DNA of 64,000 nucleotides, from NCBI GenBank assembly GCA_020465985.1, contig JAANYP010002824.1, positions 62,001 to 126,000 of the forward strand, in the 5' to 3' direction. The stretch comes from Centrapalus pauciflorus (taxonomy: Eukaryota > Streptophyta > Magnoliopsida > Asterales > Asteraceae). This document shows positions 1 through 11,343 of this stretch, one piece after another (within the stretch, counting starts at the first letter, position 1; each line of letters opens with the position of its first letter). Made by a program: the position numbers and the translations under genes. The notes under the pieces were generated by a model that was not told the DNA's origin, did not search any database, and worked only from the letters and a program-made list of their open reading frames with translations.

Positions 1-2
1 GG

Positions 3-98
3 CAGCAACTAGCCGAAAGCCAAGCTCGGATCGAGGAGCTGACTTTGCGCCTCAATGCCTTAGAAAAGGGAGAGACCCCTGATCACTCCCGCACCTAG
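3..98 (+). pseudogene. C-terminal tail of an open frame upstream of gag in element A
   Basis: One frame is open from the window edge and stops at TAG 96-98. The 31 visible residues are rich in E, Q, L, A and R in a heptad-like pattern, suggesting a coiled-coil end. It may be an extra ORF upstream of gag or the end of another nested element. I do not recognise the protein and its start is off-window. Confidence 0.35.
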
Positions 99-327
99 TA
101 CCCCTCCTCTATCTTTATAATATTAGGAACTTATTATGTAATAGTGTAGGACTAAAATTTTCGGGTAATAACCCGCCCCCAATGTAAGAAAATTATGAAT
201 GATTAATGAAAATTAAAAGTTATTTATGAAATTGTGTTTGATAACTATAGTGTTGTGCCTTAAGAAAAACTTACATCTTTAAGATTCAACTTCTTACACA
301 ATAATATTTTTTTTAAACTTTAAGATA
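99..327 (+). other. AT-rich leader before gag of element A
   Basis: Non-coding, AT-rich. It ends in a long T tract followed by AAACTTTAAG and then ATAATG, so a 3' splice-site-like AG lies three bases before the gag ATG at 328. The same layout precedes gag in C, D and I. Nothing else was recognised. Confidence 0.4.
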
Positions 328-2103
328 ATGCCGCCAAGAGGAGTTATGAGCGCCGCAGAAATTGAGGAACTAGTTGCACAAAGAGTGGCTACTGCTATAG
401 CCACTTACGAGACCAACAGAAACAGTTCAGCTAACGGAGATGGTGGTGCTAGCCGCACCACGGGAGGAACTGAAACCCACCCTAAGGGTTGCGGAATTAA
501 GGGTTTTTTGAGCTGCAAGCCCCGATACTTCAATGGGACCGAAGGAGCCGTCGGATTAGTACGATGGTTCGAAAAGTTGGAATCCGTCTTCCGTGTTAGC
601 GGATGCATAGAAGGAGACAAAGTAAAGTTCGCCACCCACACTCTGCAAGACAGCGCCTTGACATGGTGGAACTCGTACACCCAGTCTGTGGGAATTGATG
701 CAGCTTACCAACTCGCCTGGACCGAGTTGAAGCAGATGATGACCGATGAGTACTGCCCAAGGAATGAGCTACAGAAAATGGAGTCAGAGTTTTGGAATCT
801 GGCTATGAAGGGAACGGATGTAGCGGGGTACACCAACCGATTTCATGAACTAAGTATTCTGTGCCCTCAGATGGTGACCCCGGAGTACAAGAAAATCGAA
901 CGTTACATTTGGGGACTCGCTCCTCAAATTCAAGGTAATGTCACTGCCTCCAACCCATCCACCATACAGGATGCCATCAGGATGGCCAACAATCTAATGG
1001 ATCAAGTGTCCCGGAGGAATGAAGCTAAAGCCGGGGAAAACAAGAGGAATTGGGAAGACAATACCGGAAAGAATACGGGTTCGCAATCCAAGATGCCCGA
1101 GACCATCAAGGCTTATGTAGCAGGAACTGAGTCAAGGAAAGTCTACACGGGTACCAAGCCTTTCTGCACCCAATGCAACTTTCATCACAACAAGGGTCCC
1201 TGCCCAACTTGTGGAAAATGCAAACGTATAGGCCATGTAGCCAAAGACTGTAAGTTTTGAACCCCGGGTGTCAATGGCGGCAATCAAAGAGGCTGCTTTG
1301 ATTGTGGAGCTACTGGGCACTTCAAGAGTGAGTGCCCGAAGTTGAGAAATGGTGGAAGAGCTCAGGGGAGAGCTTTTGTGTTAGGAGCAGGTCACGCTCG
1401 TCAAGATCCCCACGTAGTATCAGGTACGTTTCTTATAAATGACATTTACGCTTACGTACTCTTTGATACTGGGGCTGATAGGAGCTTTATATCTGATAAG
1501 TTTAGTAAGCAATTGAATGCCACTCCTTTTCCCTTAGACAACTCTTATACTATAGAACTGGCTGACGGCAAAATAATAGAGGCAAGTAGTATCATTAAGG
1601 AATGCACACTGAAGCTGGCAGATCATCCCTTTAAGATAGACTTAATGCCTATAGAACTCGGAAGTTTTGATATAGTAATTGGTATGGATTGGTTGTCACA
1701 CAATCATGCCGATATTTTGTGTGGTAAGAAAGTGGTACGGATACCACTCCACAAGAAGAAGGTCCTAACAGTCCAAGGGGAAAGAAAGAACCGACAGTTG
1801 AATGTCATATCCGGCCTAAGAACACTAAAGTGCCTTAGGAAAGGTTGCCATGCAGTACTGGTACAAATTGTAGAAAAAGAGTCGGAGGAGAAACGACCCG
1901 AGGATATTCCAGTGGTTTGTGACTATCCGAAGGACTTCCCGGAAGATTTGCCTGGACTTCCGCCAACTAGGCAAGTAGAGTTTCAAATCGATTTGGTGCC
2001 GGGAGCTGCACCGGTCGCAAGAGCCCCATATAGACTCGCCTCTTCTGAAATCCAAGAGCTATACAATCAATTACAAGAGTTGATGGATAAAGGATTCATT
2101 TGA
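328..2103 (+). pseudogene. Gypsy A gag and aspartic protease (broken)
   Basis: Gag starts at ATG 328. A retrotransposon gag domain covers about residues 60-230, and a CCHC knuckle of the form CX2CX4HX4C lies at about 1214-1255. An in-frame TGA at 1258-1260 separates it from a second knuckle (about 1291-1332) in the same frame. The protease motif DTGADRSF begins at 1465. The frame then runs through the conserved lead-in to RT and ends at TGA 2101-2103, where the related elements D and I have an arginine codon before PSS-PWGAPV. Both stops are single-base lesions in what was one gag-pol frame. Gag packages the element RNA and protease cleaves the polyprotein; neither can be made intact here. 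Confidence 0.88.
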
Positions 2104-3457
2104 CCAAGTTCCTCACCATGGGGAGCTCCGGTCTTATTCGTTAAAAAGAAAGACGGATCCTTTAGAATGTGCATAGACTACCGAGAGCTAAAGAAGTTAA
2201 CGGTAAAGAACCGCTACCCTCTTCCCAGAATTGACGACCTGTGTGACCAACTACAGGGATCTAGCTTCTACTCTAAGATTGATCTACGATCCGGTTATCA
2301 TTAAGTAAAGGTTCGGGAAGAAGACATCCCCAAGACAGCATTCAGAACTCGTTATGGACATTACGAATTCCAAGTAATGCCATTCGGTTTGACCAACGCA
2401 CCAGCCGTATTCATGGACCTCATGAATCGAGTGGGTAAACCTTATCTGGACAAATTTGTAATAGTGTTCATAGACGATATTCTCATCTATTCCAAAAATA
2501 AGGAGGAGCATGAACAGCATCTCAAGTTAATCTTGGAGTTGTTAGAGAAGGAACAGTTATACGCCAAATTTTCAAAATGTGAATTTTGGTTGCGAGAAGT
2601 TAAATTCCTTTGACATGTGATCAACTGCCAGGGAATCCAAGTTGATCCATCAAAAATCGAGGCCATATAAGAACTGGGCGACTCCTAGAACCCCCACAGA
2701 AATCTGCCAATTTCTAGGACATGCCGGTTATTATAGGCGATTTATTGAAAACTTCTCAAAGATAGCAGGTTCCCTAACAGAGTTGACTCGGAAGGATGTA
2801 ATATATATCTGGGGTGAAGAGCAAGAAAAGGCGTTTCAGCAGTTAAAGCAAAGATTGTGTAGTGCACCAATTCTGTCCTTACCTGAAGGAACTGAAAATT
2901 TTGTGGTCTACTGTGATGCCTCACACAATGGATTAGGTTGTGTGCTCATGCAAATGGATAAAGTCATTGCTTACGCATCACGACAGCTCAAAATTCACGA
3001 GGTGAATTATACGACTCATGACTTAGAGCTTGGAGCAGTGGTGTTTGCTCTCAAAATATGGAGGCACTACCTGTATGGAACTAAGTGCACGGTGTTCACA
3101 GACCATAAAAGCCTTCAGCATATTCTGAATCAGAAAGAGTTAAATATGAGGCAACGTCGTTGGGTTGAGCTACTTAGCGACTATGACTGCGAAATTCGTT
3201 ATCATCCGGGGAAGGCGAATGTCCTAGCTAATGCCCTGAGCCGAAAGGAACGAGTTAAACCATTAAGAGTCCGAGCTTTGGTCATGACTATACAGTCAAA
3301 CCTAAACTCTCAAGTCCGTAAGGCACAAGAAGAGGCAATCAAGGAGGGTAATCTACTGGATGAAGCCTTGAGAGGTAGGATAAGCAGTTTGAAATCAAGT
3401 CAGATGGATGTCGATACTTCATGGGCAGAATTTGGCTACCAAAACTCGGAGGAGTAA
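2104..3457 (+). pseudogene. Gypsy A reverse transcriptase and RNase H (broken)
   Basis: RT motifs are clear: DYREL near 2176, MPFGLTNAPA from 2377 and the catalytic FIDD at 2467-2478. In-frame stops lie at 2302-2304 (TAA where relatives have CAA) and 2611-2613 (TGA where relatives have glycine). A one-base insertion near 2668 moves the frame. RNase H follows, with YCDASHNGLG, ASRQL and a TDHKSL block, and continues to a TAA at 3455-3457 that is reached only because of a second frameshift near 3415-3421. RT and RNase H would copy element RNA into cDNA; this copy cannot. Confidence 0.88.
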
Positions 3458-4756
3458 GGAAGCTGGTCATGGATGAAGGGCATAGGACAAGATATGCTAT
3501 TCATCCCGGGTCAGATAAGATGTATCACGACTTGAAGGGAATGTGCTGGTGGCCAAATATGAAGGCTGACATTGCTACCTATGTCAGCAAGTGCTTAACA
3601 TGTTTGAAGGTTAAGGCTGAGCACCAAAAACCATCAGGATTGCTAGTTCAACCAGAAATACCCCAGTGGAAGTGGGAAAACATCACCATGGATTTCATCA
3701 CCAAGTTGCCAAAGATTTCTGGAGGATATGACACTATTTGGGTGATTGTGGATCGACTTACCAAAGCCGCACATTTCCTTCCAATCAAGGAGACTGATAA
3801 GATGGATAAGTTAACACGAATCTATCTTAAAGAAGTCATCTCAAGGCATGGAGTGCCAGCATCAATTATATCGGACAGGGACAGCCGGTTCACTTCAAGA
3901 TTTTCGCAGTCATTGCAAGAATCACTGGGTACACGTCTAGATATGAGCACAGCCTATCACCCGCAAACGGATGGTCAGAGTGAAAGGACGATTCAGACAT
4001 TGGAAGACATGCTAAGGGCATGTGTCATCGATTTTGGCAAAAGTTGGGACAGGCACCTTCCATTAGTCGAGTTTTCCTATAACAACAGCTATCACTCGAT
4101 CATTAAGACCGCCCCATTCGAGGGACTCTATGGGCAAAAATGTCGATCACCTCTTTCTTGGGCTGAAGTAAGAGATAGTCAGATTACTGGACCTGAGATC
4201 ATCCAGGAAACTAAAGAAAAGTTATGCAGACGTTCGACGGAAGGATTTGGAATTTCAAGAGGGAGATCAAGTAATGTTAAAAGTCTCGCCTTGGAAGGGC
4301 GTAATCCGTTTTGGGAAACGAGGAAAACTCAATCCTCGTTATATCGGACCGTTCAAGATCACCAAAAGAATTGGTCCGGTAGCTTACCGACTCGATCTGC
4401 CCCCAGAGCTTAGTAACGTCCATAATACCTTCCACGTGTCCAATCCTAAGAAGTGCGTGGCTGATGAAACACTCGTTATACCCATGGATGAGCTAGAATT
4501 AGACGATAAGTTGAACTTCATTGAACAACCTGTAGAAATAATGGACCGAGAAGTCAAGAAACTAAAGCACAGCCGGATCCCGATAATAAAAGTCAGATGG
4601 AACTCTAAGCGAGGTCCTGAGTTTATGTGGGAACGTGAAGATCAGTTCCGGGAAAAATACCCTCACCTGTTCTCAAGTACTCAAGAAGTGGAGAACACGA
4701 GCAAATTTCGGGACGAAATTCCCTTAACAGGGGGAGACTGTAACATCCGGCACTAA
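3421..4756 (+). pseudogene. Gypsy A integrase and chromodomain (broken)
   Basis: The frame opened at 3421 shows the HHCC zinc finger (HX..H, then CLTCLK) and the DDE core: aspartate in ITMDF, aspartate in IISDRDSRF, glutamate in QSERTIQ. Near 4225 relatives have about 25 more codons before the basic linker; here they are missing and the frame changes. The second frame (4247-4756) carries the GKRGKLNPRYIGPF integrase tail and a chromodomain-like C-terminus at about 4538-4672. It reads through the PPT and stops in the LTR at 4754-4756. Chromodomains of this lineage are thought to guide integration to heterochromatin. Confidence 0.85.
4727..4738 (+). promoter_or_regulatory. Polypurine tract of element A
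   Basis: AACAGGGGGAGAC directly precedes the LTR start TGTAACATCC at 4739. The position and purine content fit the plus-strand DNA primer. Confidence 0.75.
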
Positions 4757-4935
4757 ACCAGGTTACCAACAATGACCTAATCTGTATTTAATAGCCATTT
4801 ATAACCTAATCAGTGGTCATTAGAAATTAATCAAGTGATTAACAAGGTTTATTAGAAAATTCAACTCAATTAGAATCAAATTCATCGGTGCGATGAATCG
4901 GGAAATCAATTAATCCGATCGATTTACGATATGAG
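4739..4935 (+). repeat. 3' LTR of element A, first part
   Basis: Starts TGTAACATCC just after the PPT and is cut after ATGAG (4931-4935), the left target-site copy for copia B. The sequence resumes at 19908. This part is U3, AT-rich and non-coding. Confidence 0.85.
4931..4935 (+). repeat. Left target-site duplication of copia B (ATGAG)
   Basis: ATGAG lies directly before the 5' LTR (4936) and recurs directly after the 3' LTR at 19903-19907. A perfect 5-bp duplication proves a single insertion event spanning 4936-19902. Confidence 0.95.
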
Positions 4936-5593
4936 TGTTGGTACACCCTGTGTGACGATAGCAGTCTAATCGATCTGCATTATGGTTTAAGTAATATTCT
5001 GAGTATTAACAAGTGTTTTGATATATATGTTTATATGTGTTTGTCTGTTATTGATTGTGTGTTTGAACTTGATGTAACATATTACAAGAAGTTCAAACAT
5101 AAAGGTCAAAGATTAACTCAAGCATAAGTAAAACATAAGTTTCATCACTTAAGAGTTTAAGTGTTTTGGCTAGATTCGAATTGCTTAAGGGAACACATTC
5201 GAATCTGTGATAGATTCGAATGAGACCTTAGATTCGAATGGGCTAGATTCGAGGATGTCAATATGGACAGACTCGAATGGGCCTTGGGCCGGATTCGAGT
5301 TTGGCCCACATCAGACTCGAATCAGGGTCTATAATTAGGGATAGACTCGAATCATTAAGCGACTTTTTGCAGAATTCGTGAGGAATTAAGCAAGAGGCGA
5401 TCTCGAGTTTATCAGCTAGGTGAGTGCCGTTTCGGAGAGAATTAGTTCGTAGGATCGTTCGTGTGTCGTTCGTTCAGCGTCTAATAGTCTCCGTGTTCCG
5501 TTGGTTGAGAGTTGTCCGTCTAACCCTCAACGAGGATTCCGCACTCGTTCACGGATCCGCGTCTAGATAGATCTTGCAGTCCTAGACCTTACA
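4936..5593 (+). repeat. 5' LTR of copia B
   Basis: 658 bp, TG...CA ends. It differs from the 3' copy (19245-19902) at four positions that I can see. From about 5172 to 5360 it holds nine copies of a (T/C)TCGA(A/G) motif, mostly AGATTCGAAT. A donor-like AG|GTGAGT occurs at about 5418-5425. Confidence 0.95.
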
Positions 5594-6271
5594 AGTGGTA
5601 TCAGAGCCTACGGAGTGTTCTTGCTGTTCTTCGTGTTCATCAGATACATTCTAGGTTTCTTGACGCTAGTTGGACGGTTTTGCTCTCAAAAACGTGTTTT
5701 CAAGCTTAGCAAATTCATATTCGGGAAACACTTTGTGGTTTTTCACGTTTTTGATCGAAATCATTATTTTTCGTTTGAAAAATAGTGATTTAATCTGTAA
5801 AACGTCAAAAAATCAAAGTGTTAGCCGTTTTTCGAGTTTGCGGCGCTCGAATCTATAGGGGTAATTAGGGTTTCACTTTAGTCTCGAGTCTAACCTAAAT
5901 ACGCTCCTTTCGAGTCAATTTCAGAGAATTTCGAATCTATCTTGTTTCGAATCTGTTGCTTCATTCGAATAGGATCTCGAGTCTAGATTAGTTTCGAGTT
6001 TGTTTCGAGTCTAGTATTTTTTTTTCGAATCTGTGTTTCGAATCTGCTGAAATTCGAGTCTGCTGCCCTTCGACTCTAAGGACCATCGATTCTAAGGATT
6101 TGTTCGAATCTGACATAATTTCGAATCTAATTGAATTTTAAGACTTAATCGAATTTAATCACAAAAGATTTAATCTTAATTATTTTCGAATCTACCTAGA
6201 TTCGAATAAGTTAGTCTAAATCAGTTTCGAATTAACTTAATTAAGTTCAAATTCAATTTGTTTCAGAAAAG
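5594..6271 (+). other. Copia B leader with PBS and TTCGAA array
   Basis: Non-coding. After the PBS, from about 5880 to 6235, there are roughly twenty TTCGAATCT-like motifs, mostly in the orientation opposite to those in the LTR. It ends TTTGTTTCAG (AG at 6265-6266), a good 3' splice acceptor five bases before the gag ATG. A short open frame at 5670-5858 shows no recognisable domain and is probably chance. Confidence 0.7.
5596..5607 (+). promoter_or_regulatory. Primer binding site of copia B (initiator tRNA-Met)
   Basis: TGGTATCAGAGC, complementary to the 3' end of plant initiator tRNA-Met, begins two bases after the LTR end. It primes minus-strand synthesis. Confidence 0.93.
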
Positions 6272-9148
6272 ATGTCAAATCTTCAGAAATTCCTTGAGAT
6301 GGATCACGAAGTTGGGAAGGCAAATGCACCACCTAAGTTGATGAAAGTTGAGGACTATTACTGGTGGAAGGATCGTTTTATAGATTTTGTACGATTCAAT
6401 GATATGCGCATGTGGGTGTGCATAGATGAAGGGTACATTCCGCCAGTATCTGAAGTTGAAGGCCGTCAAAAGGTCTTGTCATATCAGATGATGAAAGAAG
6501 ATGACAAGAAACTTTTTGAAGCTGAAAACAAAGCTTTTTCTTTAATCCGAATGGCGTTACCGCAAGATATTCTACACACATTCCGGACTCAGAGGACATC
6601 AAAAGACCTTTGGGAGTCGCTTGAGAAGAGGTGTGAGGGAAATCCTCGGGTTAAGAGAAAGCGTACAGAGCTGTTACAGCAACAGTTCGCGATTTTCAAG
6701 GCAATTAAGGATGAACAGTTGGATGATATTATCACAAGGTTCTATCATTTGATAACGGAACTTGAAAGTCATGGAATTGAGTATTCGGACACTGACAAGA
6801 ACAACAAGCTTCTTGATGCCCTACCAGCCAAATGGGCTATGTACGTGGCAATGATTAAGCTGAATGAGGACAAATACTATACTCAATCACTTGATGACAT
6901 TGTGGGAACGTTGAGGGCATATCACTTTGAGATGATTAAGGCTGAGACTGATTACGAGCAAGTCCAGAATCCGGCAATGTATATTGGAAAGACATCTAAA
7001 TCATCATTGACAGCTGAACCGAAAAGTGCTACAGCGTTTTTCACCGGAGAAACGTCATCGCCAGCAGAGTCTAAAGACTCATTGAATCGCGCGTTCTTAG
7101 GATTAGGACGATCGGAAGAACCGCAACCTCAAGTCCAACAGGCTTCGTCAAGTCAGAGCTATTCGAAGATGCCCATGAGCGCAAAGTCAGCGGAAGAGCA
7201 TCTAAATCTACTTGCTTCTTTTGTGGCCGCATACGGAAATTGTGTTCAAGGGAAAATCAATGACCCAGCTCTATGGGATGAAGATTACGATCAGGTCGAC
7301 CCTGATGACTTAGAGGAAATGGATCTTAAGTGGCAACTGGCCATGGTGACCCAGAGGGTAAAAAGATTCATCAAAAGAACTGGGAGGAATCTGCAAATTA
7401 ACAACAAAGGGATAGGATTTGATAAGTCTAAGGTGAAATGCTACAAATGTCAGGGATTGGGACACTTTGCCAGGGAGTGTCAAAGACCGAAGGTAGAGAC
7501 ATACCAAGGACAGAGTCAGCATCAAGGACAGTACCAAAATCAGTCCCAACAACGATACCTTCCAAGTTCCTCATCTGGACAGGCCAATTTAGCGGGTCTA
7601 CTATCCAATGTCACTTCTGACAGACAGCTAGATGGTACCTATGACTGGAGTTCACATCCTGAGTCCAATGCTAGAGCTTTCATGGCTGAGGTAACGGAGA
7701 ATGGTTGTGAAGAAGACGAGCAGACCATAAGGGAAAACAGTCCGATGTGGGTTGAAAAGGCGAATGGTCAGACAGTGCTGGAGTTTGCTGCTCAGATGGC
7801 CAACGTGGAATCTGATAACTCAAAGGTTAGTCTGTCTTATTCCTTATTTCGTGAATTATGTGCTTTGTGTGCTACTTCTAATGATAGGTTAAATCTAGTC
7901 TTAGAATCACATAAAACCATATCTGCCCAAAATGAGAATTTAAAAATTGAAAACGCTAGCCTAAATGATATAAAGCAAGATTTAAAAGAAAAACTTAAGG
8001 CTGATGCTCAGGACGTAGTAGTTCTATAAGACAAACTCAGTGAGCAGTGTGTTAGGATAGAACTTATGTATGAGCACGTAGAGGCCTTAACAAAAAGTCT
8101 TAAGGACAAGGATATAGAGCTAGCCGAGACCAAGGTTAAGGTAGCAGAGGCAAATAGTAAGCTGGAAAAGTTTAGGAATTCGAGCCTAAATCTAGGAAAA
8201 GTCTTAGATGCCCAAAGACAGTCTAAGAAGCCTGTAGGTCTAGGTTTTCACGAAATTCCTCCACCTTTCAATGCTAATTATGTGCCTCAGCCTCAGGAGA
8301 AAACTGACAAGTCTGTAGACTTAGAGGACCTACCTGAACCGACACCAGAGCCTACAGTTGAAAATACACCTCAGGTGGCTGACTCACCCGTCAAGGTCAA
8401 GAAAGTGAAATTTGTGTCTTCCTCCAGTGAAACACCTGCAAGAAAACAGAAAATTTCATGGGCTGACCAGGTCGACGAGTCAGACATCATAGCGGTACCA
8501 AAGGAGATAGACACTAGTGAGACACCTAGATCTAAGGGAACAACCAAAAAGTCCATGGATAAGATGTCTTGCTTTAGATGTCACGAGAAAGGGCATGTTG
8601 CTTCTCACTGTCCACTTAGGAAAGCAGATGTTACCCCTAAGACAGTGAACCCAACACCTGTTAAGCCCTCACCCAGTGTGGCAAGCAGCAGTAGTTCTCA
8701 ACCTACCGAGAAAACTGTGCAGGCCGCACCCAAACAAGTTGTGAAAAACACACCGGTTAAGGTTGGACCAAAGGAAGTGATTAGGACAAATTCACCGAAT
8801 CGTGTCGTTAATCAATCAAGGTCAGCACCACAACAAGTCTATAGGAGCACCACACCTAGCAGGTCACATACCCCAGTTAGGTCTCATACTCCAGTTAGAC
8901 AATATGCATCGGTAAGAGCTCAAGGATCACAGTCAGAAATGGCATATAATAGAAATTATTCCAGAGCTCCACAACAAATGCCTACACCACGGCAACGAGT
9001 GAACTTAAATCACTCGGCACCACAACAAAATTCAGTTCAAAGGCCCAAGTCACCTGAAAGGCGAGATGGGTACTTGAAAGAGTTCACGTATGTGGACGAG
9101 AATGGTATTACCAAGTCAGTCATGGCTTGGGTTCCCCGTGATAACTAA
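6272..9148 (+). pseudogene. Copia B gag, long form with two CCHC knuckles
   Basis: Starts at ATG 6272, just after an acceptor-like CAG. The N-terminus resembles the copia gag pre-domain (YYWWKDRF...) followed by a UBN2-type region (about residues 90-230). The first CCHC knuckle begins at cysteine 390 (nt 7439). A coiled-coil stretch (about 7820-8170) contains an in-frame TAA at 8027-8029; the same frame continues at once, so this is a nonsense lesion. A second knuckle (CFRCHEKGHVASHC) lies at about 8570-8611, followed by a basic S/T/P/Q-rich tail ending AWVPRDN at TAA 9146-9148. Pol continues in the same frame, so the last stop may be the natural gag/pol boundary. Gag would coat the RNA in cytoplasmic particles. 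Confidence 0.85.
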
Positions 9149-10473
9149 CCTCTTTTCTTTCATGTGCAAAAGATAACTACTGGTCCAAACAACAAGTGGT
9201 TCGTCGACAGTGGTTGCTCCAGGCACATGACGGGGGAAATAAGTCTACTCACAGACTTCAAGGGAGGTAATAGGGGATTCGTATCATTCGCGGGTAACAA
9301 GGGTGGAAATATCACTGGAACTGGAGAAGTCACTAATGGGACGATTACTTTGGATCAAGTTTATCACGTTGATAAACTGGTTCATAATCTCATTAGTGTC
9401 TCTCAAATCTGTGATAAGAAGAACTCGGTGTTATTTACTGACACTGAGGCGTTAGTGCTAAAGCCTGGATTCAAAATTCCTGAAGAATGGGTGTTGATGC
9501 GGGCGCCAAGGAAGAACGACTTGTACATGCTGGATATGAACAAGCCAGAGACTTCGATGGGGCCAATTTGTCTACTATCCAAAGCTTCGGAGACGGAATC
9601 CGTACTGTGGCACAGACGCATGGCTCACCTGCACCTGAGAAAGATGAATTACATAACGAAGCATGGACTGGTGCAGGGTGTGCCCATGAAAAGTTTTCAG
9701 TTCGAGGATAAGTGTCTACCTTGCATGAAGGGCAAACAGCACAAGAAGACACACAAGTCCAAGAAGCAGAATTCCATAGCCTCAACATTCGATCTGTTGC
9801 ACATGGACCTTTTCGGCCCAATCAACAAAAGGAGTATTGGAGGTAGTTGGTACTGCTTAGTTATCACCGACGATTACTCACGTTTTTCTTGGGTTTTCTT
9901 TTTAGGTACGAAGGACGAGACGGCTGCAAGGCTCATCGGGTTCTTGGACCAAGTGGAGAACTCATACGGAACTAGGGTTAAATATATTCGTAGTGATAAT
10001 GGAACTGAATTCAAAAACACTGTAATTGGTGTATATTGCCTATCAAAGGGCATAGTGCATCAATTCAGTGCACCATATGAACCTCAACAGAATGGGGTGG
10101 CCGAACGTAAAAATAGAACTTTGATTGAGGCTGCAAGGACTATGCTTTCGGATTCAAAGCTTCCTACCATGTTTTGGGGGGAGGCAGTGAATACCGCGTG
10201 CCACATTTTAAACCGAGTCCTTACAGTCAAATCATTGAACAAAACATGCTATGAAATTTTGAATAAACGGCCACCTAACTTAACTGGATTCGAACCGTTT
10301 GGAGTACCATGCACACTTTTAAGAACAAAACATCAACCGAAGTTTGGTGAAAAGGCTGACGAAGGATACTTCCTAGGTTATGTGCCAAACTCACCAAACA
10401 AACGGGTGTTTAACAAAACAACTGGTACTGTGGAGATTGTGTATAACATTGAAGTCACAGGTTATACACATGA
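9149..10473 (+). pseudogene. Copia B protease and integrase, 5' part of pol
   Basis: In the same frame as gag. Protease signature WFVDSGCSRHMTG lies near 9197. The GAG-pre/integrase zinc finger shows LWHRRMAH...CLPCMKGK (HHCC) at about 9605-9730. The DDE core has DLFGP, SDNGTEF and NGVAERKN. The frame is cut after codon CAT plus GA at 10469-10473, the target site of gypsy C, and resumes at 14250 with the split codon restored. The insertion disables integrase. No stop lies inside this part. Confidence 0.9.
10469..10473 (+). repeat. Left target-site duplication of gypsy C (CATGA)
   Basis: CATGA precedes the C 5' LTR and is repeated at 14245-14249 directly after its 3' LTR. Removing 10474-14249 rejoins the copia frame exactly. 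Confidence 0.95.
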
Positions 10474-11140
10474 TGTAACATCCCAATTTTTAATTATATG
10501 TAATTTACAAGTATCTGGACTTAATGATGGTATTAATGAATTATTGCTACAATTTAAGTTATTTTGATCATTATATCAGTTAAAATATGAAAATACGAAG
10601 TTGAGGGGTATATTGTGCAAATAAGTCAAAAAGGAGAATAAAAGAAAAGAAGCCTTTCATTTTCAAGAATCCCTTCTCTCACTACTCTCTCTCTCTACCG
10701 TATTCTCTCTCTACTCTCTCTTCCTCTCGGCTCCATCCAAGAAAAACACAAGAATTCAACAAATTTCAAGTGCAAAATTTGGAAACAAGTAGCAATTAAG
10801 GAACTATAGCAACTGCGAGTATCAAATCAAGGTAACAAATGCTCAAATTTACGGATTTTTGATATGTTTGGTTCGGTTTTGAAGTGAACCGAATTCTAAG
10901 ATTAGTGATGCAAATGTTTATGCATGTTATATAATATGATGGATTAGTTTAAATCGAGCATGTATGTTGTTGTATACAAAAATTCAGAATCAGATTTGAA
11001 GTCTAAGTGTGATTTCAGAAATTAAGTGTGTGTTTTAGTGTGTGTGTTCTTCGAGACATGTAGAAAAATGGACACAAATGGGTTGTTTGTCGATCCTGGT
11101 GATTGCTACAATTATATCATTAATTAACAACGGCGTCACA
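10474..11140 (+). repeat. 5' LTR of gypsy C
   Basis: 667 bp, TGTAACATCC...GGCGTCACA. A CT-rich tract (about 10674-10735, CTCTCT repeats) lies where the transcript start would be expected. It lacks the TTCGAA array seen in the LTRs of B, D and I. A donor-like AAG|GTAACA occurs near 10830. Confidence 0.93.
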
Positions 11141-11143
11141 GTT

Positions 11144-11155
11144 TGGTATCAGAGC
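11144..11155 (+). promoter_or_regulatory. Primer binding site of gypsy C
   Basis: TGGTATCAGAGC three bases after the LTR end; initiator tRNA-Met type. Confidence 0.92.
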
Positions 11156-11343
11156 ATTAGTTTGAGGTTTCAAGTGTCCGCGAGGACTTGGACTCAAACT
11201 TAGGTTATGATATTAGAATGAACTTCTAAGTAATGATCTGAACTAAGATAGGATTGACATGCACACGGGGAAACACAAAGGGTAACTGTACACTTAGGAC
11301 TTACAAATAAATGTTCTAAATATAAGTTGTTATATTTCAGAAC

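Noticed and set aside
4538..4672. Chromodomain considered as a host chromatin gene
   Set aside because: It is continuous with integrase and followed directly by PPT and LTR, so it is the C-terminus of gypsy pol.
328..4756. Gypsy elements considered as integrated pararetrovirus
   Set aside because: LTRs, integrase, PBS and PPT are present, and there is no movement protein or coat-protein order typical of caulimovirids.
9471..9821. Antisense frames over copia B integrase, gypsy C gag and ORF3
   Set aside because: They overlap real coding sequence in another frame, have no domain and follow from the codon bias of the sense gene.
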